Of a stretch of DNA of 64,000 nt, positions 44,310 through 56,932 are shown piece after piece. This DNA comes from Aaosphaeria pasadenensis. Its lineage: Eukaryota; Ascomycota; Dothideomycetes; Pleosporales. Position 1 is the first letter of the stretch, and each line of letters opens with the position of its first letter. Under the pieces are notes generated by a model, which was not told the DNA's origin, made no database searches, and saw nothing but the letters and a program-made list of their open reading frames with translations. The DNA lies in assembly GCA_022813625.1 (NCBI GenBank), contig JAKLMB010000009.1, forward strand, positions 1,116,001 to 1,180,000, in the 5' to 3' direction. Made by a program: the position numbers and the translations under genes.

Positions 44310-46110
44310 TCACTCCTCGGGATCCAGGTTCTCGTCAGCGCCGAATTCGTCCACGATCCACGCGCAGAATTTCTCCCACTTGGCTATCCACTCCTTCAGT
44401 CTTTGTGCTCGGATGCCCTTGCCCGTGGCCCCGTCCTTGACTTCCGCGGCCCACTCCTTCGCACTGCAGTCGTCGAAGCTGGCCCACCTCACACTGTTCT
44501 CTGCGAGACTCCCCAGCCCAGCGAGCCCGAGATTCTCCCATCCCTGCAGTGCCTGCCAGAAGTCGTGGCTCATCCCGCTGACGCCCTGGCCTAGGATAGT
44601 AGGGTCGTCGTTGCAGAGGGAGCATGGTACTCCGCGGGAGAGTAATGCTGGGAGAGGGTGGGACATGATGCTTCCGCAGAGTCGAAGCACTTCGTTGCTA
44701 ACAGGACAGCTCTCGATTAGGATCTTCTTCTCCTTGACCATGTCGACGAGAAGCGGGTGCTTGTACAGCGAAAAGCCGTGACCAATTCGTCGGGTGCCGA
44801 GAAGAATTGCATCGAAAAGGTTCTCGTCGATTTTGTCGCCGTCTCCGAGTGTCTCGCCGGCATGGAAGTAGAACGGGATGTCGACGCCCGCCTGGGCGCA
44901 CGCCTTTTTAAACCAGAAGAGTTCGGGGAGGAGATCTGCGAGCGGGCGGCCGAGATCTTCCTGTCCTACGAGATCGTAGCCGCAGATGAGGTTCGGGAAC
45001 TCAAGTTTCATCGCTATGCATTCCTTCATGCTTTCGATGACGCCGCGCTTGTCGAACTGGCGGATCGTCGTCCAGATCATTCGTGCGCCCCAGAAATCTT
45101 TGCCTTCCTCCGAGGCTTTAAACTTCTCGATCTCGTCTTCCAAGTGGTCTAGAAGGCCGATGTTGTCGGGGTCCCATTCTTCCTCGTTGGCGGTGCGGTA
45201 AGGGGTGAGGAAGGCGTCGCGGAGGTCGACGTAGTACACGCCGTCGTCGACGAGCTGCTTGCACATCTTGCGGACGAATTTGCGGAAGATGGGCTCGTAG
45301 TAGACGAGGGAGCCTAGGATTGGAAAGCATGAAAGAAATTTCTTCCATATTTCGTTCGGGCCTTCGTGGTGGGCAAGGTGTTCGTCGTCAGTGATGCTCG
45401 TGCGGGATCGTATCCATTCGATGAAGCCTTTACGACCGCCATCCGGAAAAGTGTCCGCTGCAATGTTGATGGGAATAAGAGTCTCAGGAGTGTACTGTTC
45501 GCTATATAGGGAGACTTCCGTATTGGCTCGTGTCTTGGTCCATGAGAATAAGATGCTTGCAGATTTAAGCGCACTGGCGCTGTTCAGTGGTTCTTTGCTG
45601 TACAGACAGACACCTTCGGTAGCGAAAGCCTCTTCTAGAGCCCAGTCGAGGTCAACCATGGCTTCGAAATGGCAGTGTAGGAGTGCTCCTTTGGGCATCT
45701 TCTGAACGATCTTCCAAAGCTTACTCCTTTCCATCCGATCCTTGGCTAGAGAGAACATCATTCCGGGAAAGACGTCTACATGGTTCTTGACAAGACTGTC
45801 CTCAAAATCACGGGTCCAGAGGGTCTGCTGTTCCTCAAATCGGATCTGATCCACGATGGCGCACGCTTCCGCGGCCATGGGAGAGAGATTCTCACGGAAA
45901 ACACGGTCTGAAAGCTTGTCAGGACTTCTTAAGTGTGAGACATTCAGATGGCACTGCATTTGACTAACCGCTTCTTTGCTTCTTCTCTTCGGCAACCAGA
46001 GCATCTCGTCCTTCAAGATATTTTTGCAGGAAAGGATCGCTCAATTGGGGAATGCCCTCGGCTTGTTCCCATGCTTCGTTATCTGCCACTACCTGTTTCT
46101 CAGATGTCAT
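44310..46110 (-). CDS. adenosine deaminase of the CECR1/ADGF family, non-secreted form
   Basis: Deaminates adenosine (or a related purine) to inosine; part of purine salvage. Exon 1 46110-45969 and exon 2 45907-44310 give 579 residues. Using donor GTTAGT and acceptor TTTCAG, the junction reads EEKKQRS/DRVFRENLSPMAAEAC, which matches the family. Metal and catalytic motifs are in order: LHCHFEA (H125/H127), YFHAGET, RIGHG, ESCPVSNEVL and CNDDPTILG. Animal ADGF/ADA2 proteins have a signal peptide; this one starts with a hydrophilic MTSEKQVVADNE, so it is presumably cytosolic, as in other fungi. A start at 46016 would lose the true N-terminus. Confidence 0.9.
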
Positions 46111-46909
46111 CGTATCTGGTGGGACAGGTCTGTCTAATCGCCGTGAGTAAATCAGAACAGTGGGTATGTCCCAGATACTGAAGAATAAGAGAAGAGTGAA
46201 GAAATGATAATTAGCCCAAGGCAGACAAAATGGAGTCAGACAGGCTTAGCTATTGATGTTACTGCCTGCCTGTTTGGGCTTGACTTGGGAAGAAATGCTG
46301 ACATAATTTCACTTTTCCCTTTTGGGAGCTAATCATTCTTATCGATGGGAAGGTGCGAGGTGGGATGAACCGACCGCGGGGTGACTGTCCATCCTTGGCA
46401 CCATAGGTAGCAACCAATGAAGCTAGTACTAATCGGGATTGTCCGGGTGTTGTTGCACGGTTCATCCATCCCAACCCGTCCCATCATGCCCCCATCATCG
46501 TCACCTGCACACGACTACATTCACTAACTAATATCCGTACTTTGCTCTACTATTAAGGTGCCTAATGCTTCCCAAGTACCGACCTACTTTATAGCACCTA
46601 ATCCTATCTAATTTACTCTCCCTTCAACTCTCCCGCGGCATATTCCCCCGTGATCATCTTGCGTCAACGACTCGTTGCTCGCCACATCTGCTCTCGATAT
46701 CCTTCAACCTGATCGGTTCCGGCCTTGTCGTGTGTTGAGACGTTGACAACCAACTCAAGTGCTCAACCCTAGTGCATCCTAAGCATCTTCTCTCGCTCTA
46801 CCAAAGATACACGTCGCATACACATGGACAGCCCTCTCCAACGGCGGTAGGCTCGTCGTGCCTACAGTACCTCTTCTCCATCACCGCTGTCCGCTCCTAA
46901 CAACGCGAC
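46111..46909. other. divergent intergenic region
   Basis: About 800 bases between the deaminase and ATG2 starts; holds both promoters and ATG2's C/T-rich leader (about 46600-46800). No gene is visible. Confidence 0.5.
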
Positions 46910-49900
46910 ATGGACTTCTTCTCCGTCCTTCCCTCTTCCATAGGAAGTTCCATAGGAAGAAAGCTTCTGCTCTTCGGCCTAAGGCAGATCGATTTACTCG
47001 ATAAAGATCCCTCGGACTTTGTTAGCGTTGATGTTGGCAAGAAGACTACATTGGAGGTCCGAGATGTCGGGCTGCATGTCAAGGTAAGCTATATTCCGTC
47101 TGTCTCTCTCCCTCGCCGAGACATGCTGACCGAAGTTGAAACAGAAACTCGTAGCACTTCTACACATCAAGCTTCCTCCCGAAATCCGGATATCAAAAGC
47201 AAGAGTCTCCCTCCTCCGCGTAACCTTCATTCTAGAGTTCGGTGTGCCGCAGATCATTATCGACATAGATGGCATACAGCTGCACGCGCAGATAGTAGAA
47301 AATGAGGATACCGCCGAGGGGAAGCCTCGTGGAAAGGAGCCCCAGCCTCCTCGGTCCTCAGCACGTCCTAGGTCGCCCCATAGACGCCCAGCCGACAGCA
47401 CGAGCGAATACTCATCGGAGGATGACGACGAGCATATACCTTCGGTCGACGACTTAGCCCAGTCTTTCATAAGAGAGGAATCTGCTGAAGAAATTCGTGA
47501 GCTCGAAGAAGCATTGCATAACGAGTCCGCATATCTCCACGAATCGGTTAGCGAATATGGTGACGACGAGAGTGTTGCTGGCGTGGGAACCCCTCTTGGA
47601 CTTCCTGGCATACTGCGGAATATGCTTAACACCGCCTTGGACCGTCTTCGTATCACTGCCAATCACATTGATATTCAACTCGAAGATCAGATCCCGTCCG
47701 ATCCTAGCCAATCTCCGCTCGATGACGAGGGTGTTGATGTCTCGTTGAACCTACATGTGGATCAAGTTAGCATTGATTCAGTTACAGCACCTGAACCTAA
47801 TGTAGAGGTTACAGGATCAAGGACCGCGGAGTCAACGCCTTCAAGAGTTGGAAAACGTCGCATGCGAATCGAAAACGTGTGCGCCCGATTGTTTTCTGAT
47901 GTTGAGAGTTTTGCCACATTTTCAAGAATCTCGAGATCGCTATCTCCGGTCGACACCCGCTCAGAAGTATCTTCAAGTCGAAAGTCACAGAGCGACGTTG
48001 CAGCTAGCCGGACGTCTGTAGATAATCCAGAACCAACAGCAGAGCCCCAGGCCCAAGAGGGTATCACTCTGGAACACCAAGTCCAAGAACCGACCACACC
48101 GGAACTGCAGCAGTCCACTCACAGTGATGACTTACTCTCACAGTCCTTAACGTCTCCGCATTTGATACATCCTTCAGCGTCCATACATTCTGCGCACCGT
48201 GACGGCCTCCCTTCTCAACATTCATCTCGTTTAGAGCAGCCCAATACTCCGACAGCCAACGAACCTGAGAAACTGGAACCATTAGCAGCTTCCACGCACA
48301 CTGTAGATGAAGACCGCTTTGCGGATGCTGCTTCAGATGATGGCTTGGACAATCATTCGATTTCTGACTCAACTTTCGGACTTAGAGACCTGCACCTACC
48401 CCAAGATATGGGCGGGAGCAGCATTCTATACGACAATGAAGGGCTAGTAGAGTATGCTCTAGACAATATGATGTTTGACTCGGAACACGGCGGGTCGTTG
48501 GATAATCTTCCCAGGACCAGGCTCGCAGACATTGCGGATTCTGAACATTCCCTTCCCGTCGACGAGAGTCTTCAATCGAGTGCTGATATTCCGCCAACAG
48601 TGTCCGCCCTACTACAACAGTATTCGATTTCTCGTCAAAGCGAACAACCTTCTCCTCGACCTGAGCAATCTATGACTGTCGGTTCCATTGAATCGCCAGC
48701 CCCTGCAGATGTGCCTAGTTCTTCCCCTCACCAACGTATGAGCCAAAGTATTGATAGCGTACCCGCGGAAAGCGCGGAAGGCGAACAGAGCCTCTCAGAA
48801 TCGACCCTCTTCACTCATGATGATGCCGAAAGCATGTACATGAGTGCAATGAGCGAGGCCCCCATCAGTTCCCACCGCGGCCCCACTGTTCCTGGAGGGT
48901 GGGACTCGGTATCGAATTCGAGTCAAGGTACAGCTTCCGAGACGTCTACTCCAATTCCTTCAGATATGACAGCCGGAAGTATACTAGTCCCAGATGTCGC
49001 AAATGTTATGGATGATGGCTGCCAAACTCCACGTCCAGGAAGTCGACAGAGTGAAGGCACACCCACACAGGGCCAATCCCGACAGCAAAGCCCCGAATCC
49101 CGTCAGATGAGGCTCCGACAGAAGCTTTCGAAGCTATTCTTCACTGTTGATGAAATCACAATCTGGTTTCCATTACGCCTTGAAAGTGATCAGGGAGGAG
49201 AAGTGGAAGTGGACGACAGTGCTGCCGAAGAGAAGGGATTTTCGTTCAGTCGTCCGGACCTTGGCACGGACTCGATATTTCAAGATATGCCTGGCTCTTT
49301 CTCCAATTATGCGCATTCGACGTCTCGCAGGAATCCATCAATTGACCTCGGTGCATCGTTCAGGAACAAGCCGGATGCGAAACGATATGTTCCCCCACTT
49401 TCCCCCAAACCTACAAAATATGAGCCGACTATCAGTGTCGAAGTTGGCTCTGTTATTGGCCATCTTGACTTTTCAACTGGACGCATAATATACCAGATGG
49501 CACAAAGGTTTATAGCTCTAATCGGCACAGCACCAAGCGACAAGGATCACAAACAGTCAGTTGATGTCGGCGATACAGCAAAAACCCCCAGTCCATCCTT
49601 GACTCTGTCTGTAAAGAACATCGGCATTGCCTGGGTGAAGAATCTCATGACAGAATCTCTTGTGGAGTCACCCACACGAGCACAATTGCAACTAGACCCT
49701 TCAAATGCAATTTTGAACCTCGGCCTTAGCTCGATAGAAGCATCTACGCAGACCCAGCCAAATCAGTCACGGCTCAGATTGCTTATCGGAACGTTTATCA
49801 TATCGTCTATGGGCCATGACATTCTATCATTTCGCAAGCCACGGCCTAGATCTAGGCGATCTGCTCCAAATAACGCCGAAGGGCCTCAAAGTGATATCGA

Positions 49901-52900
49901 AATTGTATATGAGCAAGGAAGCGAGAAGCGCATTACAGTTGTGACACGTCCAGTCAAGATTGATTTCGATATGCAACAGGTCGACGATGCACTGGGTTCT
50001 TTCGGTGGGTTCAGTGGTATTTTGGAGATGGGAAGTTCAATGAGTTCCGCAAATACTGTCCACAGCCCGATGTCTCCCAGCGCTCCATCCAAACCTCGAG
50101 GTGTACATTTTGGAGATGCGCCTTCAAATCCACCACCCTCTACGTCACCCTCACCAGCAGCACCCAAGATAGACATCAGGATCGAGGAAGTCTCGTTCAT
50201 GCTACGGGGGCAAAGTTGCGCTGTACAGATCAAGACTACCTCTGTCAAGGCTGCTGTGCGAGCCAGCAATGTGCGACTCAAAGTATCTGAAGTTGAGATC
50301 TCTGGGCCTTATACAGCAAACTTTAACAGTGGCTCACCTCTGGTACTGAACATCAAGGACACGACCGTCGACTTCCGCTTCACACCAGACGAGACAGACC
50401 TTACTCGCTTGATATCGATGATCACGCCGTCAAAAGATCCATACGAGAATGACGACGATATCATGATCGACACACTACTGCGTCAGCGACGGAAAGGCTC
50501 TGTCGTGAGAGCACAAGTGGCAACAGTCGGTCTTCGAATCTCTGACATTAGTGCTATGGGGGCCTTCGAAGCTCTGGGTGCCGAGGTTGCACGACTCTCG
50601 AGAGTCACAAAGTATCTTCCTGATGACGATCGTCCCGGTATCCTTACCCTTGCAACTGTCCATGATTTTGAGGCAAGAGCAGTGGTGAATGAGAAACTCG
50701 GAGACATTCTACTCTCACTGCAAGATGCTTCGATAGCACACGTAGGAGTGCCTTCTCTTTTTGCCATAGAGATTGCCAAAACATCAATCCATCGTAAAGA
50801 TGAAATTCTTGTGCACGAGGTTGCAACACTTCCACCACAAGACCGTCTACCTATGATCATGGCACGTGTGGTCGGCGATGAGATGGAACCGGTCGTCAAG
50901 GTTAAACTCTTCAACGTCTGTGCAGAGTATCATGTTACAACTGTCATGGCAGCTCTTGGTATCTCTGAGAATGGCACATCGGACGATATCGCTCTAGGAC
51001 TCGCGTCGTCTGTGGCAACAATCACAGGCGTATCTCAGCCTAAGAAGCTTAGCAGGCAAACTTCGGAAGCAAGCTCACCCTCGTCAGCCAACAACAAGCC
51101 TTTTCACATTGATCTCCTTCTAAGGAGCTGTGCGCTAGGGCTAAATCCGCGGAAGATCCCATCCAAGGGCCTTTTCGTTCTTACCAACGCACATTTCCTT
51201 GGAAAACAATCGAAAGAAACCGACTATTCAATCACGGTTGAACTGCGCGAGGCGTCCATTCACGCAATCGATGATGTTGGACGTATCGAAGAACAAGACT
51301 TCTCGCTTACTAGGACAAATGCACCGCCACGGGTCAACTCTCAACTTCATGAACTTCAACGCCAGGGATTCGTTTCTCTTAGTGTCATCTCTGCAGCAAG
51401 TGTTCTGGTCGATATTTCAGGAGACGACCAGGATCAACCGAGAGTGGTTGATATTGAGTTCAAGAATAAGCTCTTCGTCGTCGAAGCATGCGCAGACTCG
51501 ACGCAAACATTGATTGCTATACTGAACGGCCTCCAGCCACCGATCCCACCAAGTACAGCACAGCAGTATCGTACTGTTGTTCCGCTGCAACAGATGATGG
51601 AGTCTTTTACCGGTGATGCTTTTGATGCTGCTGAAATTCCGGAGGAAGAGAATTTCATGGACAATGCCGATTTAGTGACAGACGAGGTTCCTGCCAACCT
51701 GGAATTTGTAGGGAGCTTCTATAACCAAGAGTCCCTGCCTTCCGAAGAGGACCTTGGCGACAGTATGCTCGATGAAGATGACCTCGAGGCTTTGGCAACG
51801 GCCCCTGTAGTTCGCCAGCGCGGCGACAAACGCCTCCTAGAAAGTTTCCAGGAGCAATACGAGGTAGCCGAGGGTGAGAATGACTTCGAATTCGAGGAAA
51901 ACTATTTCCAAGACTCCGACTCGGAGCATAAAGGAAATGCTCGCAAATGGGATTCGGCAAAGAACAGATACCATTTGACAAACGAATTTAAGACACCCGA
52001 TGCTCCCTTGAAAGTACGAGTACGGGACCTTAATATCATTCTCAATCTTTTCGACGGCTACGATTGGCCTAGAACTCGTGCTATTTTGACGGAAGCTGTG
52101 GAAACCCTCGAGAATCGTGCCGAGGAGAAACGGCATCGGCCACGAGAGGACGATGAAGATGAGTTCGAGGTGGAGCAAGACTTCCTCTTTAATTCCGTTT
52201 GGATTGGAGTTCCTATCCGTGATGAAAAGGGTGCCCTCACTAGACGTATCAATCACGATATCGACGACCTCGCAAGTGAGACCGGAAGTATTGCAACCTC
52301 AACTGCAACTCGTTCAACTGGAGCTACAGCTCGTCCACGAACTTCGAATAAGTCGTCGAGTCGTCGAAGACTAAAATTGGAAAGAAGCAAGCACAAGAAA
52401 ATTGCATTCGAGCTGACAGGTATCGCCGTCGATTTGATCGTCTTCCCGTCCAATTCTGGAGAAACGCAGAACTCGCTTGATGTACGGATACAAGACTTTG
52501 AGATCTTTGATCACGTTCCTTCATCTACATGGAAGAAATTCGTGACTGGGCTCATAGATCCCAGCCAACGCGAAATGGGCAGACCATTGATCCGACTAGA
52601 GCTACAGACCGTAAAACCAGTGACAGACCTTGCAGCATCGGAATTGGTAATCAAGGTGACCGTTTCTCCCCTCCGACTCCATGTCGATCAGGATGCTCTG
52701 GATTTCATCACACGTTTCTTCGAGTTCAAAGACGACACCGTACCGGAGACAAGCACGCCGTCCGAGCAACCTTTCATCCAGCGCCTCGAGGTCATGGCGG
52801 TAACGCTAAAGCTGGACTATAAGCCAAAACGAGTTGATTATGGTGGACTTCGATCAGGACACACCACTGAGTTCATGAATTTCTTGATCCTCGATGGATC

Positions 52901-53687
52901 GGACATCGTCCTGCGGCACGCCATTGTGTACGGCATCACTAGTTTTGATAAGCTACACAAAACGTTGAACGATGTGTGGATGCCAGATGTCAAACGCAAT
53001 CAGCTTCCAGGGGTTCTATCTGGCTTAGCCGCTGTCCGACCAATTGTCAATGTTGGAAGTGGTGTTCGCGACCTTGTCGTTGTGCCTATGCGAGAGTACA
53101 AAAAGGATGGCCGCATCGTTCGCAGTCTACAGAAAGGCGTCTATGCGTTTGCGAAAAACACAACCTCAGAAGCAGCTCGTCTCGGTGCTCGAGTAGCAAT
53201 CGGGGCGCAAACCCTTCTTGAGGGCGCAGAAAACTTCCTCAATCCCCAGTCTCCATCAACCCGGCCTTTGTCAGGTCTTCATGATTGGGACGATCTGGAT
53301 CCTGCCGATGGAGGCGAAGAGGAGCCCCGTGCCGTATCGAATTATGCCAACCAGCCCATTGGTGTCAAGGCAGGCCTGAGAAGTGCAGCCAGGTATCTTG
53401 AGCGCGACTTGTTGACTGCCCGAGACGCTGTTATTGCCATACCTGCCGAAGTGATGGAGGAAGGTAGTGGCGTTGGCATGGCGAAGGCTATAGCCCGTCG
53501 AGCACCTACAGTGATCCTACGACCAGCTTTAGGTGCCACCAAAGCGATCGGAAATACTCTGCTTGGTGTTGGCAACGCGCTTGATAAGGATAGCAAGCGG
53601 AAGATTGACGATGTAAGTTCTCTAATCATGCTCTCAATCGTTATGAACATCCTCTAATTCAGACAACAGAAATACAAGTCCTACTAA
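46910..53687 (+). CDS. ATG2: autophagy-related lipid-transfer protein Atg2
   Basis: Rod-shaped bridge-like protein which moves phospholipids from the ER to the growing autophagosome membrane, working with Atg9 and Atg18. Exons 46910-47083, 47145-53612 and 53670-53687 give 2219 residues. The N-terminal chorein-type region (about 1-125: KARVSLLRVTFILEFGVPQI) is followed by a long acidic, Ser-rich insert (about 130-720) that varies between fungi. The C-terminal half carries the typical Atg2 blocks, including DVWMPDVKRNQLPGVLSGLA, YAFAKNTTSEAARLGARVAI and RPALGATKAIGNTLLGVGNA. The last exon encodes only five residues (KYKSY) plus stop; ignoring the 57-nt intron would give a wrong tail. Confidence 0.95.
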
Positions 53688-54907
53688 ACTTAGATGTGCT
53701 TTAGTGGTACCATGCTTTTCAATCTTCGAGCAAGAGGAAGCAACCTGCGACACCAACTCACACACTTCATCACTACCCGACATCCATATCTCTATTTCTC
53801 TCCCCTTCCCTTCTTTGTTTAAATTTTCCCAACGAAATTGCATGCATAGCGATGGAGCCCCAATAAGAACGACATCAATACTCCATAACATATCTTACTC
53901 CGCTCCTTTTCGCCTTCTCTACTTAGCGGGGCATCCCAATTGTTTCTGCCTTTCCTAGCCAATTTTCTATGACAATCATGAGATTCCCCCCAGTCTTCTA
54001 TCGCATATCTTATGACATTACCAAATACCAGTACGTATGATGATATGAGCAGATGTCTCTTATTCTTCATACAAGGCGTTTTAATTTCTTTTTGGTGTTT
54101 TTCTTTGCATACCCACCTTTGGCTAGTTTGGTCCATTCACACATCTGTCTGCGGACATGGTGGAAAGAATGATGAGGAGCTGCCAGTTGATTTCACTTTG
54201 CTTTTGTAGATTGGGAGAACATGTGTTTGTGCGATTTCGTAGATGGTGCGATAGAGGCAATGCTCGAGATGTACAAATACCATCCTCATCAGAAGGAATG
54301 AGCTTCTATGTTAGAACTAATCAGAATCGCTCGTCCACGCCTGGACCATTCAACAACGTAATATGAGTAAACCTGCTGTTTTGAGTATCGGACTTTCTAA
54401 ACGGTTGATCGGTGAGCGACTTGTCGTGTCTTTCTGATTGTAAGATGCTCCAGCGTGATGATAGGCATGTGATCTCCTCCCTGAGCGCATTGGAGGTCTC
54501 AATCTGTTGGTCGATTTGCAGATGTGAATGTTTCCGATTTGGGAAAGAGCTCGGGCCAAGAGCTTGTTTGTACATGGTCCATGAACGTTAACCTTTACTT
54601 CGCACCGTCAATTACAACACTTTACGCCATTATTCCATCAGGCGCGCAGCAAATGATCCTAATGCCATAGGATTCAACTCACTGTCTACTGAATAAGATA
54701 ATATAACGCGCCTCTGAGCGTCAATCCCTCTCAGTGCGCCACAGGCCTCATACTACCCTTACGAAGACGACACTCACTTTCGGATATGATATCTGATCCC
54801 GCTCGCCAAACACTTCACGAACCTCTCTTTCCAAAGTTCAAGCCTTCTTGAATACTGTTGGCCACTGTGAGAGCATTCGCGTTTGGGCGGCTGATGTGAA
54901 GATCACA
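53688..54907. other. intergenic region without a recognisable gene
   Basis: About 1.2 kb between ATG2 and the Clr2-like gene. No coding pattern, repeat or RNA gene is recognised. Confidence 0.5.
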
Positions 54908-56932
54908 ATGGCAGGTTGCGTCAAGGTGCCTCTGCGACCCGGCTCGGATGGAGACGCCACCCATCGGCCCAAAGATCCTGCAAGAAAAGAATCATCCCCA
55001 GCCTTATATCTCGAGAAGATCGGGCAGTTATGGATGAAGGCACGCGGTGAAGCACGGCCCGGCATCGAGTATGAACTTGAGCAACTGCCAGCCGGCTATG
55101 CGGTATACGAGCGTGCGCGCCCTACAAAGCCTTCTCACGTGGACAAATGGCTCTACGGTCACCCTGAGCACAAGACGTTTGATTCACCAAACAGATTCTT
55201 CAAGCATTTCCAGCACTTGATGGAAAACAATGGTAGCAATATTGGCTGCCCATGCGATGTGTGCAACTCTACGGAGCGACGCAGATCCTCTCTGGGAAGT
55301 GTGAGCGCTTCCAGCACTTCAACGAGCTCTAGAGCTTCGAAAGTGCCAAAAAGTCTCGACGGGTTTAGATTTGAAGCGGCCAACAAAGCTAAAGCTAACG
55401 AACCGCAAGCTTCTGATGCAGGTCTGAACGCTCGTAGAGTCGATGAAGAGGGGACTCCCGATGTCTATCGAAACCTGATTGATAAATTGAAAGTGAATGG
55501 CACTCTGGATGAGCTAATCACTGAGCCTTTGAGCCCGGATTGGCGGGCGCAACAAGAGATCTTGCCGACAACACTTAAGCGGCTGAAGAACAATCCACAA
55601 TGGCTCCCTCGCCATGGCGAGATCGTGCTATACGTCAAAGACATTCCGACGGGTTTCGAAATTTGTTGGACACCTTCTGGCGAGGTGATGCTTTACAATC
55701 CAATGACCAAAGCGTATGATGGCCACCCAATGTGGGAGGCAGGATTTGTTGCCCAGACCCCGGTCGAAGCATCTAAGCTCGAAGACCTCATCACAGAGAC
55801 CGAGAAAGAGATGAACGTGAGCTATTCTGGCATACGTGTGGAGCAAATACCGAACGTGAATGGCTTTGATAGATCTCTTTCCAAACGTGCCTACTACGTG
55901 CCTATACATCATGTAAGGCCGTTCACGTTCTGGAAGGAATTCCTCAACAATGTTCCCGCCAGCCACTGGCATCATACCGTCACGAACGCGTTGACGTTGA
56001 CGGCCACGCTTTCGCTTATGGGTAGCTATCGCTTCCGGGGAACTTGGCCGTCCGCACAAATATATACCCATGGGATCTACGTTGGTCCTGAGCTTTTCAG
56101 CGTTGGCGATACCGTTCGCCTCTTACCTCGCGCGGGTGATCTTACATGCACACAAGTCATGGTAATCACGTCTATTCGATTGAAGTTGGCATCTCTGGAT
56201 CTCGCTTCGGACAACGATTGGGATGAAGGTCGCCCCTACAATCTGTCCATCAGTGTCTACGGAAGAGCCTATACAAGTGACTCCTCCAGATCAGATAAAC
56301 AGTGGATCACCCCGGATTATCAAGACAGCCTCACCCCCGTCTTGCGGTCTTACGGAGAGTGGTACCCGCTACATTCATCAAGCCAGGAAATGACCGTCCC
56401 TTTCACGCGACTCTTTTCCCGGTTCTACGAGGCCCCGGCCATGAGTCTTTGGTTTCCCCACATACAGGGCCCAACTATCGACCTGGGTCGGGTCGGTGCG
56501 CAAGAAGCCTGCGCCTACGCACAGGCAAACGACCATCGAATCAACAACGATCCAATAGGAGCGAACTGGTACTGGGCCGACACGAGAGTGCAAGCCTTGG
56601 GTCTGCAAACTGTGAGCGGGTCCGACGTGGGCAAATACAATGAAGAAAGAGACCTAAAGCATTGGCGAGAAATGATCAAGGTACTCAACAAATCTGATGC
56701 AATTGCGAAAGAAAACGCAATGAAGCACATAAACCCAGATTCGGATACCAGAATGACCAACACTACTGACGAAGAGCACGAGGCGAACAGACGTGCTCAC
56801 GGATCAACCAGTGAAGAGGAGGTAGCGAGGCTCAAGCTCGAGGCGGAGATCCTACGCAGCACGAAAATTATTGACGATACTCACAAACGCAAGAGGCAGA
56901 GGGGTGAAGTGCGGATCATCATCGATGACTAG
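54908..56932 (+). CDS. Clr2-like transcriptional silencing protein
   Basis: Homologue of the Clr2 subunit of SHREC, the Snf2/histone-deacetylase repressor complex of fission yeast heterochromatin. From the first ATG (54908) the single exon encodes 674 residues. The N-terminal Clr2 region includes DKWLYGHPEHKTFDSPNRFF and a Cys cluster IGCPCDVCN. The C-terminal Clr2 domain shows YRFRGTWPSAQIYTHGIYVG and SVGDTVRL, both typical. The C-terminus is charged and ends in a basic nuclear-signal-like stretch (HKRKRQRGEVR). It may work with HP1-like and HDAC proteins encoded elsewhere; the partner set in this fungus is unknown. Confidence 0.8.
   Translation: MAGCVKVPLRPGSDGDATHRPKDPARKESSPALYLEKIGQLWMKARGEARPGIEYELEQLPAGYAVYERARPTKPSHVDKWLYGHPEHKTFDSPNRFFKHFQHLMENNGSNIGCPCDVCNSTERRRSSLGSVSASSTSTSSRASKVPKSLDGFRFEAANKAKANEPQASDAGLNARRVDEEGTPDVYRNLIDKLKVNGTLDELITEPLSPDWRAQQEILPTTLKRLKNNPQWLPRHGEIVLYVKDIPTGFEICWTPSGEVMLYNPMTKAYDGHPMWEAGFVAQTPVEASKLEDLITETEKEMNVSYSGIRVEQIPNVNGFDRSLSKRAYYVPIHHVRPFTFWKEFLNNVPASHWHHTVTNALTLTATLSLMGSYRFRGTWPSAQIYTHGIYVGPELFSVGDTVRLLPRAGDLTCTQVMVITSIRLKLASLDLASDNDWDEGRPYNLSISVYGRAYTSDSSRSDKQWITPDYQDSLTPVLRSYGEWYPLHSSSQEMTVPFTRLFSRFYEAPAMSLWFPHIQGPTIDLGRVGAQEACAYAQANDHRINNDPIGANWYWADTRVQALGLQTVSGSDVGKYNEERDLKHWREMIKVLNKSDAIAKENAMKHINPDSDTRMTNTTDEEHEANRRAHGSTSEEEVARLKLEAEILRSTKIIDDTHKRKRQRGEVRIIIDD

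Noticed and set aside
45908..45968. alternative intron of the deaminase ending at CTTAAG
   Set aside because: It shifts the reading frame or brings a stop; only the TTTCAG acceptor restores the conserved DRVFRENLSPMA sequence.
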